Below are positions 18,264-27,376 of a stretch of 64,000 nucleotides of DNA, in pieces. The stretch spans positions 131,739 through 195,738 of the forward strand of contig DDAM01000062.1 in the NCBI GenBank assembly GCA_002332905.1. The letters run 5' to 3'. Both the position numbers and the translations under genes were made by a program. The notes under the pieces are model-generated. The model did no database searches, was not told where the DNA came from, and saw nothing but the letters and a program-made list of their open reading frames with translations. Within the stretch, counting starts at the first letter, position 1; the number at the start of each line of letters is the position of its first letter. Source of the DNA: Firmicutes bacterium UBA2058. GTDB taxonomy: Bacteria > Bacillota > Clostridia > Tissierellales > Sedimentibacteraceae.

Positions 18264-19871
18264 CTACTTATCTAATTTAAGTGCTTTTCCTGCACGTATA
18301 TCATTAAAAACACCTTTATTAACTGCTATTTTACCATCAATTATAACATACTCTATGCCTTTAGGCTTACATGCAGGATTTGTGTATGTACATGTATCCT
18401 CAAGTATTGTAGGATTAAAAATTGTTATATCCGCAACCATTTTTTCCTGTATTATACCTCTGTTTGGCAGATTAAACATTCTAGCTGGCAAACCTGTAAT
18501 TTTGTATATACCTTCCTCAATTGACATAAGTTTTTCGTCTAGTACATACTTTTTAATAAATCTTGGTATTCCACCAAAATTTCTTGGATGTGGTTTTCCT
18601 GATGTAGTAGGACCACTATAATCTCTAGCAAATGCATCAGTACCAATTGAGCAATACGGGCTTTGCATTAATAGTCTTAAGTCATCCTCTGAAACAATAT
18701 AATAAATTATAGTAGCCTGAGCCTTACTGTCAATAAGAACCTTAAGCATAGCATCTAGCTCTGTAGTGTTTAGCTCATTAGCTATCTGGGTTATGCTTTT
18801 TCCTTCATATTGCGGCAGGTTTTCTGCAAACCCAATATGTATTTTATTAAAACCACATTGCAAAACTACATTTTCCCAGTCTTCTCTTGTTAAATCTTCT
18901 TCTATTCTTTTAATTATCTTAGGGTCCTTTAGCACCTCAAAATTATCTCCAAAGCCTTGACTTAACACCCATTGTGGAAGCACAGCGCTTAAGCTTATTG
19001 AACCAGCAGTATATGGATAAACGTCAAAGGTTACATTAACTCCACGTTGATTTGCTTCATTGATTAGCTTTAGACATTCCTTAACCTTACCATGATTTTT
19101 ACTTCCAGCGGCTTTAAGATGAGAGCAATGTCCCTTGCAGCCGCTTTTTTCAGCTATTTCTATAACCTCTGCCACTGATTTTACAACCTCATTACCTTCG
19201 TTTCTCATATGAGAGTTATACATTCCTCCAAATGGTACAATTATTTTACATAGCTCTATAAGTTCCTCTGTAGAAGCAAATTGTGAAGGTACATAAGTTA
19301 AACCAGTTGATAACCCAAAGGCTCCGTCCTCCATTGCATGTTTCAAAAGATCCTTCATCTTTACCATTTCTTCTTCGGTTGCTTCTCTATTTTCATAACC
19401 AACGCCATGAATTCTAATATTAGCGTTGCCTGCAAACATAGCGATATTTGTACTGTTTCCTCTTTGATTAGTTTCCTCTATGTATTCTTTCACTGTCATA
19501 CTTTTTCTAATGCCACCAAGTACATCTTTTTGTCTTTTTAAAAATTCTTGCAAGTTACCTTCTCCTACAGGTGCATAGCTAGTGCTGCATAGTCCACACA
19601 CATCTGTAGTTACTCCCTGCATAATCTTACCTTGTACTCCTGGAAACTCTGCGGCATACCCTATATCAGTATGACAGTGTGAATCAACAAAGCCCGGACA
19701 GACTAGCATATTAGCTGCATCTATTCTAGTATCTGCGACTGAATTATGTAAGCTTCCTATGGTTTTTATTATTCCATCAACAATACCAATATCACACTTA
19801 TATCCAGGCTTACCACTTCCATCTATTATTGTTCCATTTTCAATAATAATTGAATAGGTATTATTAGTCAT
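18264..19871 (-). CDS. N-acyl-D-amino-acid deacylase family amidohydrolase
   Basis: This 535-residue amidohydrolase has the metal motif in CPGFVDSHCHTDIGY (near residue 65), GLSTGLTYVPSQFA near 175, and YNSHMRNEG and GHCSHLKAAG as later metal ligands. GTDAFARDY sits near residue 410. The architecture matches D-aminoacylases/dihydroorotase-like enzymes that remove acyl groups from amino-acid derivatives. The start overlaps the upstream ATC-hydrolase-like gene by 8 bp, so translation is coupled. The actual substrate is unknown. Confidence 0.88.
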   Translation of the reverse strand: MTNNTYSIIIENGTIIDGSGKPGYKCDIGIVDGIIKTIGSLHNSVADTRIDAANMLVCPGFVDSHCHTDIGYAAEFPGVQGKIMQGVTTDVCGLCSTSYAPVGEGNLQEFLKRQKDVLGGIRKSMTVKEYIEETNQRGNSTNIAMFAGNANIRIHGVGYENREATEEEMVKMKDLLKHAMEDGAFGLSTGLTYVPSQFASTEELIELCKIIVPFGGMYNSHMRNEGNEVVKSVAEVIEIAEKSGCKGHCSHLKAAGSKNHGKVKECLKLINEANQRGVNVTFDVYPYTAGSISLSAVLPQWVLSQGFGDNFEVLKDPKIIKRIEEDLTREDWENVVLQCGFNKIHIGFAENLPQYEGKSITQIANELNTTELDAMLKVLIDSKAQATIIYYIVSEDDLRLLMQSPYCSIGTDAFARDYSGPTTSGKPHPRNFGGIPRFIKKYVLDEKLMSIEEGIYKITGLPARMFNLPNRGIIQEKMVADITIFNPTILEDTCTYTNPACKPKGIEYVIIDGKIAVNKGVFNDIRAGKALKLDK

Positions 19872-20763
19872 TTAAAATTCCTACCTCTCTATGGAAAATA
19901 GGGTAAAAGTATTTTTTAACTAGTTCTTTAGCATCACATTTATTATATGTTTCCCACATTGGCTCATCATCTGGATTTAAAGCCAATGGGTAATTTAGAT
20001 CAACAAACTCTTTATCTAAAACTAAGTTTTGTTCCTTAGCTGATTTTTTAAGTCTCATTGCAGCATCTTTAGCTGCTTCTTCAAGTCCTTTTATTACTGC
20101 ATTTACACCATCTTCTCCTAAAAATTCACTTGCTGTACATAAAAGATGATAATATAACTTAATCCATAGTGTACCAAATCCAGTTTTTCCATATGCCTGA
20201 GGTATATTTATTTCTGTTTTAACATAACTTGGGTCATACTCCTCAAAGCAAATAGGCTTAAGTTCATCTGGTAAATTTTCTGGACGTAAAACTATATTGA
20301 ATGCACAATATTCATCTCCAACCTGAGTCTGAGTTTTTGCTAAGTTAACCTGTGTATATCCATATGCATACTCATTATAACATGCAAAGTGAAACTCTTC
20401 ACAATACATTCTTCCTATATCCATAGCACCATATTTTTTCCAAAGAGCAGCCATAGGGCAATGCAGAGTATGAGATACTCTCTCCTGTGAATTTAACTCC
20501 TGTAATTCTCTTTTAAATCTTGGATCAGGGGGTAAGTCCGCGCCAACTGTAAACAAGCTTTTCATATTAATTTTAACATTCATTTTTATATGCTTTTCTC
20601 TTAATGTTAAAGCTCTATCCTTGCCATATCTTCTAGTTCCCTCTCTTACTGCGGCTTCTCCCTTTTCACCACAGTCATCTAAAATATTGCGAACTAAAAA
20701 TGGATAAATAAGTGTGTAGCTGTCATCAAGGTTTATTATTTGATTTTCTTCAACTGTATACAT
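19864..20763 (-). CDS. L-2-amino-thiazoline-4-carboxylic acid hydrolase-like protein (copy B)
   Basis: This 299-residue protein has a family pattern HCPMAALWKKYG (near 100), GRMYCEEFHFACYNEYAYGYTQVNL and GDEYCAFNIVLRP. Family members include an ATC hydrolase that opens the thiazoline ring on the way to cysteine. Conserved Cys, His and Glu residues in CEEFH suggest a metal or catalytic site. It is a paralogue of the neighbour at 20778, with 14 bp between the two genes. The exact substrate is unproven; uncharacterised clostridial members are common beside peptide transporters. Confidence 0.75.
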   Translation of the reverse strand: MYTVEENQIINLDDSYTLIYPFLVRNILDDCGEKGEAAVREGTRRYGKDRALTLREKHIKMNVKINMKSLFTVGADLPPDPRFKRELQELNSQERVSHTLHCPMAALWKKYGAMDIGRMYCEEFHFACYNEYAYGYTQVNLAKTQTQVGDEYCAFNIVLRPENLPDELKPICFEEYDPSYVKTEINIPQAYGKTGFGTLWIKLYYHLLCTASEFLGEDGVNAVIKGLEEAAKDAAMRLKKSAKEQNLVLDKEFVDLNYPLALNPDDEPMWETYNKCDAKELVKKYFYPIFHREVGILND

Positions 20764-20777
20764 GCTTATGCCCCTTC

Positions 20778-21671
20778 CTAAATGCCTAATTGCTTTCTTA
20801 ATGGAATTAAGAAATTGATGTCTATAAGTTCTTTAGCATTATGGTTGTTGTATCTTTCCCATAATGGCTCATTATTACTGTCTATATTTAAAGGGAAATT
20901 TTTGTCGATGAACTTCTGATCTGTTGGATTTCCTGTATGGTCAGCCTGTAAAGCAATTGCATTTACAGTGCTTTGAGCTAGCTTTCTAAGTCCCAATGCC
21001 ACTATACAAACGCCCTCCTCACCTAAGCTTTCCTTAGAAACCTCTAAAAGATAGTAGTAAAGCTTAATAAACATTGAATTTACACTCTGTTTAAAATCTA
21101 CTGTTTCCATAGTGTGAAGTGCATTTTTCACACTAGCTTCCTTATTCTCACCAAAACACAGCGCTTTTTTTTCATCAATAAGATTAGCAGGTCTAAAGTA
21201 AACTGAGAAACGACAGAAATTATCTCTTTTACATGTTAGCATATTAGATAAATTTGTCTGTCCTTTTTCTTCTGTGTAAGCATTAACTAAAGCATGCGTA
21301 CATTCCTCACAGTAAAAGCTTCCTAGTTTTCCTTTACCGTTTCTATTCCACATATCAGCCATTGGACATGTGTAAACTTCCCATAATCTAACTTGTTCAT
21401 TTTGTTCAATTATATTTTTACGTACTCTAGGATCGTCTTTACAATCACATCCCACTGTAAACAAGCTAAGTAAATTTGTTTTTACACCATTATTTAAATG
21501 TTTTTCTTTTAATTCTTTTCCTCTATCTGCTCCATATCTGCGAACAGCTTCACGTATAATTCCTTCCGCTTTTCTTCCAGCATTTTCATAAATACTTCCG
21601 GCGACTTCCATATACATTCTGGTTAGGCAATCCTGCTGATTTTGTAATTTTATTTCGTCAAGATTGTACAT
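20778..21671 (-). CDS. L-2-amino-thiazoline-4-carboxylic acid hydrolase-like protein (copy A)
   Basis: The start is ATG 21671 behind GGAGGTTTATC, giving 297 residues; a longer frame to 21728 overlaps the ABC ATPase gene. It has the same pattern as copy B: TCPMADMWNRNGKGKLGSFY, CEECTHALVNAYTEEKGQTN and RDNFCRFSVYFRP. Note CEECTH in place of CEEFH. An AGTGTGAAG/TTCACACT palindrome lies within the coding region near 21113. Two adjacent diverged copies suggest a heteromer or two related substrates. Confidence 0.75.
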   Translation of the reverse strand: MYNLDEIKLQNQQDCLTRMYMEVAGSIYENAGRKAEGIIREAVRRYGADRGKELKEKHLNNGVKTNLLSLFTVGCDCKDDPRVRKNIIEQNEQVRLWEVYTCPMADMWNRNGKGKLGSFYCEECTHALVNAYTEEKGQTNLSNMLTCKRDNFCRFSVYFRPANLIDEKKALCFGENKEASVKNALHTMETVDFKQSVNSMFIKLYYYLLEVSKESLGEEGVCIVALGLRKLAQSTVNAIALQADHTGNPTDQKFIDKNFPLNIDSNNEPLWERYNNHNAKELIDINFLIPLRKQLGI

Positions 21672-21708
21672 GATAAACCTCCTTTGGTTTGTTATATAAG
21701 TCATTAAT

Positions 21709-22659
21709 TTAAAAGAAACAAGATACAAAATGTCCCTTTGATATTTCTTTTAGTTTTGGTTCTTCATTTAAGCATCTTTCTGTCACATCAGGACATCTAT
21801 TTGCAAACCTACAAATAGGCTTTGGATTAATTGGAGAAGTAATCTCTCCTTTTAATAATACTCTTTCTCTTCTTTTATGCAAGCTAGGTACTGGTATTGC
21901 CGATAAAAGTGCCTTTGTGTAAGGGTGTGTTGGATTCGCAAACAATTCCTCAGAAGGTGCTTTTTCTATAAGCTTTCCTAAATACATAACTGCTATGTCA
22001 TCAGAAAAGTGATTAACAACTGATAAGTCATGTGTTATAAACATATAGGTTAAACCCATCTTCTCTTGTAATTCATTCATTAAATTTAATATCTGAGCTT
22101 GAATTGAAACGTCAAGTGCTGAAACGGGCTCATCACAAACTATAAATTTTGGATTTAATGCAAGTGCTCTGGCTATACCAATTCTTTGTCTTCTTCCACC
22201 ATCAAGCTCATGAGGATAAGCATTAACAAGTCTATGAGCCAAACCTACAGTCTCCATTATCTCTAAAACTCTTTCCATACGTTCGCTACTATTATTTAAT
22301 ATATGGTTAAGTTTTAATGGTTCCATAATTGTTTCACATACAGTTTTCCTCGGATTTAGAGAAGAAAACGGATCTTGGAATATAATCTGCATTTCTGTAC
22401 GTTTTTTTCTCATTTCACTGTCAGAAAGCTTTCCTATATCTTTTCCTTCGAATAAAACCTCACCACTTGTTGGCTCAGTTAATCTTAGTATTGTTCTTCC
22501 AGTTGTAGATTTACCACATCCTGATTCACCAACTACACCAAGAGTTTTACCCCTTTCTATAGTAAAAGATACATCATCTACAGCATGTAACATTCCTTTT
22601 GGAGTTTTAAAATATTTTTTCAGATTTCTTACTTCTAAAAGTACATTGTTATTGCTCAT
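21709..22659 (-). CDS. dppF/oppF-like: Oligopeptide/dipeptide ABC transporter ATPase (second)
   Basis: This 317-residue ATPase has Walker A GESGCGKST, signature-type LDGGRRQRIGIARAL (a GG-R variant in place of LSGGQ), Walker B FIVCDEPVSALD and the C-terminal oligopeptide-transporter tail with ICRFANRCP...C, which in this family can bind an iron-sulfur cluster. The start ATG 22659 overlaps the previous gene's end by about 11 bp. It works with the ATPase at 22649-23665 and two permeases to import peptides. Confidence 0.93.
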   Translation of the reverse strand: MSNNNVLLEVRNLKKYFKTPKGMLHAVDDVSFTIERGKTLGVVGESGCGKSTTGRTILRLTEPTSGEVLFEGKDIGKLSDSEMRKKRTEMQIIFQDPFSSLNPRKTVCETIMEPLKLNHILNNSSERMERVLEIMETVGLAHRLVNAYPHELDGGRRQRIGIARALALNPKFIVCDEPVSALDVSIQAQILNLMNELQEKMGLTYMFITHDLSVVNHFSDDIAVMYLGKLIEKAPSEELFANPTHPYTKALLSAIPVPSLHKRRERVLLKGEITSPINPKPICRFANRCPDVTERCLNEEPKLKEISKGHFVSCFF

Positions 22660-23665
22660 TGCCAATCACCTTTCCTTCCTTGATATTTTGTTCATTGTAA
22701 AGGTGACACTCTACATAATGTTCATTATTTCTATAAACCTTTTTAGGTTTTTGTGTTTTACAGAGTTCCTTAGCATAATCACATCTTGGACAGAAGGTGC
22801 ATCCCTTTGGCAAATCAGTTGGATCGGGCATAAGACCTCTTATTGGCTTTAGCTTAGCTGTTCTATTATCTATGTTTGGCAAAGAGTTGAACAATCCTTC
22901 TGTATATGGATGTCTAGTGTTGTCAAATATATCTTCTAACGTTCCATGCTCAACGATTCTTCCTCCGTAAATTACAGATACAGTATCGCAAATTTCTGCA
23001 ACTATACCTAAATCGTGTGTAATCATAAGCATAGACATATTATATTTCTCTTTTAACTGCTTCATCATTTCAAGCACCTGAGCCTGAATTGTAACATCAA
23101 GTGCTGTTGTTGGTTCATCTGCTATTAAAAGTTCTGGATTACATGCAAGTGCTATTGCAATAATAACACGTTGCTTCATTCCTCCCGAAAACTGGTGTGG
23201 ATATTCATGTCCTCTTTCTCCAGGTATACCAACTAGCTCTAGCATTTCTCTAGCTTTTTGTGTAGATTTCTCGCGTCCAAGCTTCTCATGAACCTCAATT
23301 ACTTCTGCTATTTGGTCTTCTACTGACATTACTGGATTTAATGATGTCATAGGATCTTGAAAAATCATTGATACAGCTTTACCACGTATCTGTTCCATTT
23401 CTTTTTCTGATTTTTTTATTACATTTTCACCATTTAATTCAATTGAACCATTTACTATGACTCCTGGTGGATTTGGAATTAATCCTAAAATTGAAAGTCC
23501 AGTTGTAGTTTTTCCTGCTCCTGTTTCTCCAACAAGACCTAGGGTTTTTCCCTTTTCTATAGATAAATCCAAACCATTTAGTGCCTGAACTACTCCAGAC
23601 CTAGTACGAAATTCGACCACTAAATCTTTTATTTCAATAGCTTTATTTTTTTTATTATTACTCAA
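22649..23665 (-). CDS. dppD/oppD-like: Oligopeptide/dipeptide ABC transporter ATPase (first)
   Basis: This 338-residue ATPase begins at TTG 23665 behind AGGAGGAG. Walker A GETGAGKTT, Q-loop MIFQDPMTSLNP, signature FSGGMKQRVIIAIAL, Walker B LLIADEPTTALD and the C-terminal cysteine region GCTFCPRCDYAKELC are present. It forms a heterodimeric ATPase with the next gene product. Operon order is SBP, two permeases, then the two ATPases. Confidence 0.93.
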   Translation of the reverse strand: MSNNKKNKAIEIKDLVVEFRTRSGVVQALNGLDLSIEKGKTLGLVGETGAGKTTTGLSILGLIPNPPGVIVNGSIELNGENVIKKSEKEMEQIRGKAVSMIFQDPMTSLNPVMSVEDQIAEVIEVHEKLGREKSTQKAREMLELVGIPGERGHEYPHQFSGGMKQRVIIAIALACNPELLIADEPTTALDVTIQAQVLEMMKQLKEKYNMSMLMITHDLGIVAEICDTVSVIYGGRIVEHGTLEDIFDNTRHPYTEGLFNSLPNIDNRTAKLKPIRGLMPDPTDLPKGCTFCPRCDYAKELCKTQKPKKVYRNNEHYVECHLYNEQNIKEGKVIGNEQ

Positions 23666-23679
23666 AATCTTCTCCTCCT

Positions 23680-24573
23680 TTATTTAAGTCTTGGATCTAA
23701 AGCGTCTCTTAGACCATCTCCAAGAAGATTCAAAGCTAATATTGTAAGCATAATAGCGAGTCCTGGAATAAAAGTAAGATAACTATAATCCCTTATGTAG
23801 TTTCTACCAGCTGATAAAAGTGCTCCCCACTCAGGCGCAGGTGCTTGAACTCCCAATCCTAGGAATGAAAGTGCTGCTGTGTTAGCAATTGTAGCTGCAA
23901 CTCTTAAAGTAGTTTGTACTATTATAGGTCCCATACAGTTAGGTAATATATGACTAAATATGATTGTAGCATCCTTTGCTCCAATAGCACTGGCAGCCTC
24001 AATATAGTCTACCTCTCTTACTGTTAAAACAGAACCTCTAACGATTCTTGCAAATGTAGGAATTGAAGATACCGAAAGAGCTATGACTAGGTTTATTGTA
24101 TTTGCTCCTAATGCTGCAACAATTACCATAGCTAAAAGTGTCATTGGTATAGCTAGGAAAATATCTGTAATTCTCATAATTATATTGTCTATCACTCCAC
24201 CATAATAGCCTGAAACTGCTCCTAAAATTCCACCTAGAATTAAACTGATAGCGACTGATAAAAAGCTTACATATAATGACATTCTACTACCATGAACTAC
24301 TCTTGCTAATAAATCACGACCATAATCATCGGTACCAAATGGATGCTCTAATGACGGCCATTGTAGACGTTCTGAAATATTTTGCTCTATAACCTTAGCG
24401 TCATAATCATAAAGTAAATCTGCTCCCAAGGAAACAAGAATTAACAATACTAAAAATATAAGCCCAAACATTGCAGCTTTGTTTTTACTAAGAAGGGAAA
24501 GTATTTCTCTTGCTTGATTATTCTTTTTATACTTTTTTATAAGTTCTTTTTGTGTCAATTTATTATTATTCAT
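23680..24573 (-). CDS. dppC/oppC-like: Peptide ABC transporter permease (DppC/OppC type)
   Basis: The start is ATG 24573 behind GGAGGGGG, giving 297 residues; the frame to 24639 overlaps dppB and is not used. An N-terminal OppC-type segment, five or six membrane helices and the EAA loop EAASAIGAKDATIIFSHILP (around residue 200) are visible. It pairs with the permease at 24587. Confidence 0.92.
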   Translation of the reverse strand: MNNNKLTQKELIKKYKKNNQAREILSLLSKNKAAMFGLIFLVLLILVSLGADLLYDYDAKVIEQNISERLQWPSLEHPFGTDDYGRDLLARVVHGSRMSLYVSFLSVAISLILGGILGAVSGYYGGVIDNIIMRITDIFLAIPMTLLAMVIVAALGANTINLVIALSVSSIPTFARIVRGSVLTVREVDYIEAASAIGAKDATIIFSHILPNCMGPIIVQTTLRVAATIANTAALSFLGLGVQAPAPEWGALLSAGRNYIRDYSYLTFIPGLAIMLTILALNLLGDGLRDALDPRLK

Positions 24574-24586
24574 ATTTACCCCCTCC

Positions 24587-25513
24587 TTAAGAATACATTG
24601 CTTTAATACGCGGATCCATAAAACCGTATAATAAGTCAACTAAAAGATTTACTACTGAGAAACACACTGTTAAAACAGTCATACAACCAAGTACCATAGG
24701 CACATCTCTTGAGTTAATTGATTGTACCATCAATCGTCCAAGTCCTGGCCATGCAAATACAGTTTCTGTTAAAACTGAACCACCTAATAACTGTCCCATT
24801 TGAATACCACAAACTGTAATTGTAGGTATTAAAGCGTTTTTAAAAGCATGCTTTACTATAACATTTGATTTTGATACACCCTTTGCTCTAGCTGTACGGA
24901 TATAGTCCTGTCTTACAGTTTCTAGCATTGATGAACGTGTAGTTCTAGCTATAGATGCCATATTCATAAACCCTAGAGATATTGCTGGAAGAATATAGCT
25001 TATCCAACTGTCTGCACCTTGAACTGGAAACCATCCTAAATTTAATGAAAATACTAAAATTAACAATAATGCAAGCCAGAAAATAGGCATTGATACACCA
25101 ATTAATGAAACTATCATACTTACATTATCAAATATTGTGTTTTGTTTAACTGCTGCTAAAATTCCAAGCGGTATAGCTAATATAATTGAAACTACACCAG
25201 CAACTATTGATAGATTAAATGTATACGGGAATCTTGAAGCAACCTCATCTATAACTGGTCTTTTTGTTGTATAAGAAACACCTAAATCTCCTTTACAAAA
25301 ATTAACCATATATCTAACATATTGAATTAATACAGGATCATTTAAACCCATTTCTTCTCTTAACTCTTCCTTTTGCTCTGGCGTGGCATTTTCACCTAGG
25401 ATTAATTGAACTGGATCACCAGGTGCTAATTGCATAATCATAAATACCAGAAACGTAACACCGATAATTACCGGAATTAAGGCTAAAAGTCTTTTAAATA
25501 TATACTTAAGCAT
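24587..25513 (-). CDS. dppB/oppB-like: Peptide ABC transporter permease (DppB/OppB type)
   Basis: This 308-residue permease begins MLKYIFKRLLALIPVIIGVT, with LAPGDPVQLILG near residue 30. The EAA loop TARAKGVSKSNVIVKHAFKN lies near 205 and the end is LLYGFMDPRIK, all classic for DppB/OppB. The start ATG 25513 has AGGAGG. It is the first permease gene after the binding-protein gene. Confidence 0.93.
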   Translation of the reverse strand: MLKYIFKRLLALIPVIIGVTFLVFMIMQLAPGDPVQLILGENATPEQKEELREEMGLNDPVLIQYVRYMVNFCKGDLGVSYTTKRPVIDEVASRFPYTFNLSIVAGVVSIILAIPLGILAAVKQNTIFDNVSMIVSLIGVSMPIFWLALLLILVFSLNLGWFPVQGADSWISYILPAISLGFMNMASIARTTRSSMLETVRQDYIRTARAKGVSKSNVIVKHAFKNALIPTITVCGIQMGQLLGGSVLTETVFAWPGLGRLMVQSINSRDVPMVLGCMTVLTVCFSVVNLLVDLLYGFMDPRIKAMYS

Positions 25514-25556
25514 TTTACCTCCTGAAGCTTTAATTACTAAAATCTTTAAATTTATT

Positions 25557-25597
25557 AAAGTGCTAAAAATTACTTCAAATAGTTTTTAGCACTTTAT
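25557..25597. terminator. Stem-loop between binding-protein and permease genes
   Basis: AAAGTGCTAAAAA and TTTTTAGCACTTT form a 13-bp stem with a 14-nt loop. On the minus strand the T run after it is weak, so it may be a partial terminator or an mRNA-stabilising stem that keeps binding-protein expression above that of the permeases. Confidence 0.65.
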
Positions 25598-25618
25598 TTT
25601 TACATATTAAAATATGTC

Positions 25619-27187
25619 TTATTTCCAGAACATGTCGTTAAATCCAACATATCCAGTTGCACTTGCAACTACACCACCAAGGTTTGCATCATATGCTCTA
25701 AACATAGATGGTTGATATAATGATGGTTGTGGAGATAATTCATTTATTTTAGCAACTATTTCATGAATTAATTTAAGTCTAGCATCTTCGTCAATTGTAC
25801 TTTCTGCTTTCTTAACTAAAGCATCAACTTCATCATTTTTAATAGCACCTGGGTATGATTTAGCTCTGCTTGAATGATAACGTTGAACATAAGTTAAAGC
25901 GTTTGATGGTGACCAAGATGATATAAGAGCTGTCCAATCTCCTGAAGTCCAGCTTGCAAAGTATGTAGCTGTATCCATTGTAACAACTTCAACCTTAATT
26001 CCAAGCTTAGCTAAACTGCTCTGCATAACTGTTGCTGCTGCAACTTTAGTTTCATTTGAACAAATAATTGGAACTACTATATCAGATGGATTTCCACCCC
26101 ATTTATCAAGATACTCTTGAGCTTTTTCTAGGTTAAATTCAGCTGCACCTTCATCAGTTGAACCCCAGTATCCTGAAGCAATTTGAGTATAGTTTGGTGT
26201 TGCATATCCATTAAGAGCTGCTGCTATAACATCTTCTCTATTGATACCATAGTTTATAGCTTGTCTTACATTTACATCATCAAATGGAGCTACATCTGTA
26301 TTTAAAGCTAAGAAGAAGTTTTCAACTGAAGCTACTTCTTTAACTTCAAATTTTTTATTATCTTGTAATCTTGATACGTCAGCTGTTGAAAGTTCATATA
26401 TAAAATCAATTTCCCCTGCTTCTAATGCAATAGTTCTTGATGTTCCTTCTGGTATTATTTTAAACACTAAATTAGGTATAGAAGCTTTTCTATCAGCGTC
26501 AAAATAGTTTTCATTAGCAACGAATTTTAATGAATCACCATAGTTCCATTCTTTGAATACATATGGTCCAGTTCCTACAGGATTAGCATTAAAGTCGTTA
26601 TTAGCTTCAATTAATGATTTTGGCACTATGAAGTTAAAGTGGTAAGCTAAATCCGCTAATAATCCAGCATATGCACCTTCTGTTACTATTTTTACTTCAT
26701 ATGTATCAACTGCCTCAATACTTTTGATGTTAGCAGTATAGCTTGCACTAGCTGCAAATGATTTAGCCCATTCAATTGAAGCAACAACGTCTTCTGCTGT
26801 CATTTCATCGCCGTTATGGAACTTAACACCTTGCTTTAATTTAAAAGTCCAATCAGTTTCATTTTCTACACTATATGATTCCGCTAAATCAGGTAATATA
26901 TCTAATGTCTCATGGTCAACTCGCATTAGTCCATTATATGTAAGAATATTCATATAAACTGCTATTAATGAGTCATGATCACAAGTTGTCAATGATGGAG
27001 GCTCACCTGTTAATGCTACAGTAAGAGTATCTTTCTTTGCTGTGTTAGAGCTTGAATCATTATTATTTGCTGATTGATTGTCACCTGGTTTATCACCTTC
27101 TGTTTTTGTTGTAGCACATCCAGTTAACATACTGAATACAAAAACCAGTGCTAATAGTAAGCTAATTAATCTTGTTCCTTTTTTCAT
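25619..27187 (-). CDS. Peptide ABC transporter substrate-binding lipoprotein
   Basis: This 522-residue family 5 solute-binding protein has a lipoprotein signal (MKKGTRLISLLLALVFVFSM then LTGC, Cys 24). A Ser/Asn-rich linker follows. WTFKLKQGVKFHNGDEMTAEDV (around residues 100-120) is the SBP family 5 signature. Lobe II contains NVRQAINYGINREDVI. It probably binds di- or oligopeptides or acylated amino acids. It is first in the nine-gene operon and divergent from a LysR gene. Confidence 0.92.
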   Translation of the reverse strand: MKKGTRLISLLLALVFVFSMLTGCATTKTEGDKPGDNQSANNNDSSSNTAKKDTLTVALTGEPPSLTTCDHDSLIAVYMNILTYNGLMRVDHETLDILPDLAESYSVENETDWTFKLKQGVKFHNGDEMTAEDVVASIEWAKSFAASASYTANIKSIEAVDTYEVKIVTEGAYAGLLADLAYHFNFIVPKSLIEANNDFNANPVGTGPYVFKEWNYGDSLKFVANENYFDADRKASIPNLVFKIIPEGTSRTIALEAGEIDFIYELSTADVSRLQDNKKFEVKEVASVENFFLALNTDVAPFDDVNVRQAINYGINREDVIAAALNGYATPNYTQIASGYWGSTDEGAAEFNLEKAQEYLDKWGGNPSDIVVPIICSNETKVAAATVMQSSLAKLGIKVEVVTMDTATYFASWTSGDWTALISSWSPSNALTYVQRYHSSRAKSYPGAIKNDEVDALVKKAESTIDEDARLKLIHEIVAKINELSPQPSLYQPSMFRAYDANLGGVVASATGYVGFNDMFWK

Positions 27188-27235
27188 AATTAATCATCCC
27201 TTCACTTATGTTTATTATTTGTCGAGCATTAAGAC

Positions 27236-27300
27236 ATCGTTTTCGACACCTTTATGACACGGTACTTGTTTATTATACCAGTTGACACCTATATGGACGT
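27236..27300. promoter_or_regulatory. Divergent control region with LysR-type repeats
   Basis: GACACCTTTATGACAC (about 27247) and GACACCTATATGGAC (about 27283) are two direct repeats of GACACCTnTATG, 36 bp apart, between the transporter operon and the LysR gene. GTCGAAAACGATGTC nearby is partly dyadic. The position suits autoregulation and operon activation by the LysR protein. Confidence 0.5.
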
Positions 27301-27376
27301 AATATATAATTTAGATAACGTTTATACCAAAAATATGTATATAATATACACGATATACAAGACGGGAGACATAAAG

